Virus record (IMG/VR): IMGVR_UViG_3300037585_000501
Location: 1 to 25,671 of that record
Length of the DNA stretch: 25,671 nt
Reading direction: 5' to 3' (one strand)
From: a virus
Part shown: positions 23,617 to 25,671 of the stretch, piece after piece
How positions within the stretch are numbered: the stretch's first letter is position 1
Layout of the letters: every line of letters starts with the position of its first letter
Notes under the pieces: model-generated
Database searches by the model: none
What the model was told of the DNA's origin: nothing
Seen by the model: the letters and a program-made list of their open reading frames with translations, nothing else
Position numbers and translations under genes: made by a program

Positions 23617-23683
23617 AGTTAAGAGCCGCTACAGCAGCGTCGAACTTCTGGTATGTTTCTACGTCGCATTGTTCACTCCTTTG
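23606..23683 (-). pseudogene. Short coding-like frame without start, possible micro-gene remnant
   Basis: In the gap between the membrane protein and the protease, one frame reads CDVETYQKFDAAVAALNSGG and then stops. It looks like an amphipathic helix from a real protein but has no start codon. A well-placed SD and ATG (GGAG, then ATG 23669) opens a different frame that encodes only 16 unconvincing residues. A two-base loss at ATG(TG)C would explain the mismatch. It could be a decayed small gene, a sequencing or assembly error, or chance. Confidence 0.25.
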
Positions 23684-23978
23684 TTAATCTTATACCTTCG
23701 TCACCAACAATCATTGAAAGAATGTAAGAAACTCCGGCTCCTACCCAACCACAAATAAAAAAGTTTGCAACAGTGTAGTCAAAAGTAAATAGTTCTGTCC
23801 AATGGTTTATGACGAATAAAAACCACCCTGCATGGAAGCCAAAGCACAGGGTACAGTTAAATAACTTGCCAAAACCACCAAGCCATTCTTTGCTTGGTCG
23901 GATTCTATTAAAAATGCTCGCATACACGACAAGATAAGTCAAGCCGTAGCAAGCGAGCGCAAACCACAATAATTCCAT
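23673..23978 (-). CDS. Small inner-membrane protein, DUF1360-like (101 aa)
   Basis: Three hydrophobic segments are visible: about residues 3-23 (LLWFALACYGLTYLVVYASI), 46-60 (FGFHAGWFLFVINHW) and 69-91 (TVANFFICGWVGAGVSYILS). Between the first two, NCTLCFGFHAGW gives a C42xxC45 pair before an F-G-x-x-x-G turn, the pattern I associate with DUF1360 proteins of phages and bacteria. It would sit in the host inner membrane, not in the virion. It lies among head-assembly genes, with SD GAGGT overlapping the previous stop codon. Function is unknown. A membrane role during prohead assembly or superinfection control is possible but unsupported. Confidence 0.7.
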   Translation of the reverse strand: MELLWFALACYGLTYLVVYASIFNRIRPSKEWLGGFGKLFNCTLCFGFHAGWFLFVINHWTELFTFDYTVANFFICGWVGAGVSYILSMIVGDEGIRLTKE

Positions 23979-23986
23979 TTTAACCT

Positions 23987-24535
23987 CTATTCATATTGAT
24001 AAGATTGCCAGTAAGGGCCGTAAGTATAGCCGGGGCGAATGGTTCCCTTTTCAGGTGCTTGTGGGACTTCGCCAAGTTCTGTCGAATCTTCTTCTTCAGG
24101 TTCTGTAAAGTAATCTGTTTCCATTTCGTCAAACTTTTCGACGAATTCAAAATATGGCCGCTCTTCATCAATATACTTCGAAATATTGAGAATGGCCATG
24201 TTAATAACGTTTAATTCGTCAGATGATAATAATTGACCTTCCATTGATCCGTATATAGAGCCACCCTGCACAGAGTCCGGAGACACAAGACCTTTCTTTA
24301 CTAAAAAAGAAAACAATCTGTCTTGGGCGCCGTACACCATCTCAGACATAATATCCTTTGCAATTGCCAAAACTTTATTCTTACTCTTCATAATAATGAT
24401 ATCAATATCGGCATGGTCAGAAATAAAATAATCACCATTAGCAGTTCTTCTTATCTGAAGTTCAACTTCTGCTATCGGATCTGCTTTCTTGGGTTCTTGC
24501 GGCTGCTTGGAGCCAACGGTGATTTTGATAGCCAT
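23987..24535 (-). CDS. Uncharacterised acidic protein in head operon (182 aa)
   Basis: The start chosen is ATG 24535, which overlaps the previous stop as TAATG and has AAGGA 12 nt upstream. An ATG twelve nt earlier (24547) directly abuts that SD. The N-terminal half has a strand-rich segment (VELQIRRTANGDYFISDHAD, IDIIIM) and a helix. A middle block YGSMEGQLLSSDELNVINMA, then ILNISKYIDEE, follows. The C-terminal 50 residues are very acidic and then Tyr/Gly-rich (GYTYGPYWQSYQYE), probably disordered. No known family is recognised. Tight coupling to its neighbours suggests a part in head assembly or portal-proximal structure. Confidence 0.6.
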   Translation of the reverse strand: MAIKITVGSKQPQEPKKADPIAEVELQIRRTANGDYFISDHADIDIIIMKSKNKVLAIAKDIMSEMVYGAQDRLFSFLVKKGLVSPDSVQGGSIYGSMEGQLLSSDELNVINMAILNISKYIDEERPYFEFVEKFDEMETDYFTEPEEEDSTELGEVPQAPEKGTIRPGYTYGPYWQSYQYE

Positions 24536-25362
24536 TATTCGGCGCATTCCTTTACAAGTTTCTGTACCTGCATAACTTTTTCCAGCATCGCAGGATTAAT
24601 CTTTTTGGTTTGGAATTTATCAAGCGTTGCTCTCACATCTTCCAATTTGCCTGCGAGATCTTTGTTTTCAAGCATCACCTCTTTTTCTTTAAGAGTGGTG
24701 ACTTCATTCTTAAGCCTTCCTAACTCTTCGTTAAGGTATACTTTAAATTCTACTTCGTTAGCGCCGAAGGAAACAATATAGTTGTTTAATAATTCTTTTT
24801 GCTCCGTAAGGAGTTCACCATCATATGATTTGTTGAAGTTTTCAATAACAGTTTTAAATACCAATTTATCGACGTGAGGCATTTGTTTTGCTTTGACAGG
24901 CTCTTTGCCTTTCGCGGTCATAGAGAAAACCAAAGCCTTTTCTAAAAGCACCTTTTCTTTCACGGAGGTGTTCTGTGTAAACAGTTGCCAGATAGTAGCG
25001 AGGTGTTTGTAGTTTGGAACAAAGTTGCCATAAACTTCTTTGCCAAAGTTTTTATTAATACTTTCAATAAGTTTAGACTGGGCTTCGAAGATTTTGCCAG
25101 CGTCCAATTTAGAATAGCGAGAAGTAGATTCTGTTAACAGACGCTCTGCTGTGAACATGTCTACCTTCTTAGTCTCGGATAAAGTTTTGATCAGTTCCAA
25201 TTCTTTTTGGAGAATTCGGCCAACAGAGAAATTTTCTTTTAACATAGAAACCAGAGTATTTTTCTTTTTTATGTCCTTATTGACAATTGCTTTGGTTAAC
25301 TCTTTAACAAGTGCCTCATATAAAAAAGCAGTGTTTCTCTTTTTATTGTGCTTTAGTTTCAT
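24535..25362 (-). CDS. Uncharacterised helical protein in head operon (275 aa)
   Basis: This 275-aa lysine- and glutamate-rich protein begins MKLKHNKKRNTAFLYEALVK and is predicted almost entirely helical. Residues about 215-275 form a coiled coil (LKEKEVMLENKDLAGKLEDV). SD GGAG lies 7 nt before ATG 25362, inside the end of the upstream gene (20-nt overlap). The stop overlaps the next start as TAATG. I recall similar proteins between portal and protease genes in marine T4-like phages. A prohead core role is plausible given composition and position, but no family is claimed. Confidence 0.6.
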   Translation of the reverse strand: MKLKHNKKRNTAFLYEALVKELTKAIVNKDIKKKNTLVSMLKENFSVGRILQKELELIKTLSETKKVDMFTAERLLTESTSRYSKLDAGKIFEAQSKLIESINKNFGKEVYGNFVPNYKHLATIWQLFTQNTSVKEKVLLEKALVFSMTAKGKEPVKAKQMPHVDKLVFKTVIENFNKSYDGELLTEQKELLNNYIVSFGANEVEFKVYLNEELGRLKNEVTTLKEKEVMLENKDLAGKLEDVRATLDKFQTKKINPAMLEKVMQVQKLVKECAE

Positions 25363-25671
25363 TTTTAGTCTCCGTTGAGTTGCCCAAACTTTCTAGCAGC
25401 CTTTTAACTTCAAAGTTAGTGGTATGTATTTTTTCTTCTTCGGTCACAAAGCCGTTATCATAATTAGTTTCTTTCGATTCAAACATCCCCTTGGCTAAGG
25501 AATCTAAACCTCCATAGCCGCTCTTGCCGGGAAAAGTTTTACGAGGGTCCATGTTTGTGCCTGCGACGGAGGCGCGGTGACGTTTCATTGCTCCCTTGGC
25601 TCTATTGTCGCGGCCCTTCTTAACAGGATGATAGACCTTACCTTTTGAACCGGGGGTAGTATAGCCATCGT
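25343..25671 (-). CDS. Basic head-operon protein, C-terminal part, cut by the right edge
   Basis: The open frame continues to the right edge without a stop. 108 residues are visible, beginning DGYTTPGSKGKVYHPVKKGR. An ATG at 25588 exists, but the sequence before it is coding-like and in frame, so the gene very probably starts outside the window. The visible N-part is strongly basic with many Gly and Lys. The C-part is acidic (NGFVTEEEKIHTTNFEVKRL) and ends ETKNETKAQ. In T4-like gene order this lies where the portal gene or a small core protein would be expected. The sequence does not look like a portal C-terminus, so it is left unnamed. Confidence 0.55.
   Translation of the reverse strand, partial: DGYTTPGSKGKVYHPVKKGRDNRAKGAMKRHRASVAGTNMDPRKTFPGKSGYGGLDSLAKGMFESKETNYDNGFVTEEEKIHTTNFEVKRLLESLGNSTETKNETKAQ

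Noticed and set aside
23786-23793. ACTATTTA copy inside the membrane-protein gene
   Set aside because: It encodes ELFTF in frame and is about 210 nt from the next gene start. It is kept as background, although a promoter for the protease cannot be fully excluded.
1-25671. tRNA genes, CRISPR arrays, insertion sequences, integrase or attachment sites
   Set aside because: Gaps between genes are short and contain no cloverleaf, regular repeats or transposase-like frames.

Overview
This window is a block of virion-assembly genes from a tailed phage with a contractile tail, a distant T4 relative. Every supportable gene lies on the minus strand, so the block is read from the right edge to the left edge. 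The landmarks are a T4-type prohead protease (gp21-like), prohead scaffold (gp22-like), major capsid protein (gp23-like), neck and tail-completion proteins (gp14- and gp15-like), tail sheath (gp18), two tail-tube paralogues (gp19-like), a zinc-binding gp26-like hub protein, a tape-measure protein and LysM/gp53-like baseplate genes. Genes are tightly packed with frequent TAATG or short overlaps. Most have a clear Shine-Dalgarno sequence, which suggests a host with ordinary SD-led translation. The closest general resemblance is to marine T4-like phages and environmental contigs. The host cannot be named from the sequence.

Layout in transcription order: (a) 25671-22533 holds head-assembly genes: a partial basic protein, two uncharacterised proteins, a small DUF1360-like membrane protein, the protease and a 142-aa protein. 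(b) 22506-21799 holds a putative virion protein and a phage-encoded ribosomal protein bS21. (c) 21729-19031 holds scaffold and major capsid, ending in a strong terminator. (d) 18885-18121 holds a decoration-like protein and a lysine-rich protein, ending in a second terminator. (e) 18027-15308 holds neck and tail-completion genes. (f) 15228-12277 holds an oversized sheath. (g) 12231-9643 holds two tube proteins, the gp26-like protein and a small chaperone-like ORF that overlaps it in another frame at a T7 run, followed by a third terminator. (h) 9589-808 holds a 331-aa protein, tape measure, baseplate proteins, a 1109-aa hub-like protein and a 443-aa structural protein. (i) 785 to the left edge holds the start of a family A DNA polymerase.

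Three points stand out. First, units (b)-(h) are each headed by a copy of the sense-strand sequence ACTATTTA (usually ACTATTTATA), often just after a terminator. This looks like the phage's late promoter, and it differs from the T4 late box. Second, a T4-like virion module sits beside a family A DNA polymerase that starts directly with the polymerase domain, where T4 uses a family B enzyme. Third, a bS21 gene with an extra basic N-terminus lies among the capsid genes. No tRNA, CRISPR array, insertion sequence or integrase was found, and no stretch over 300 bases lacks a gene.
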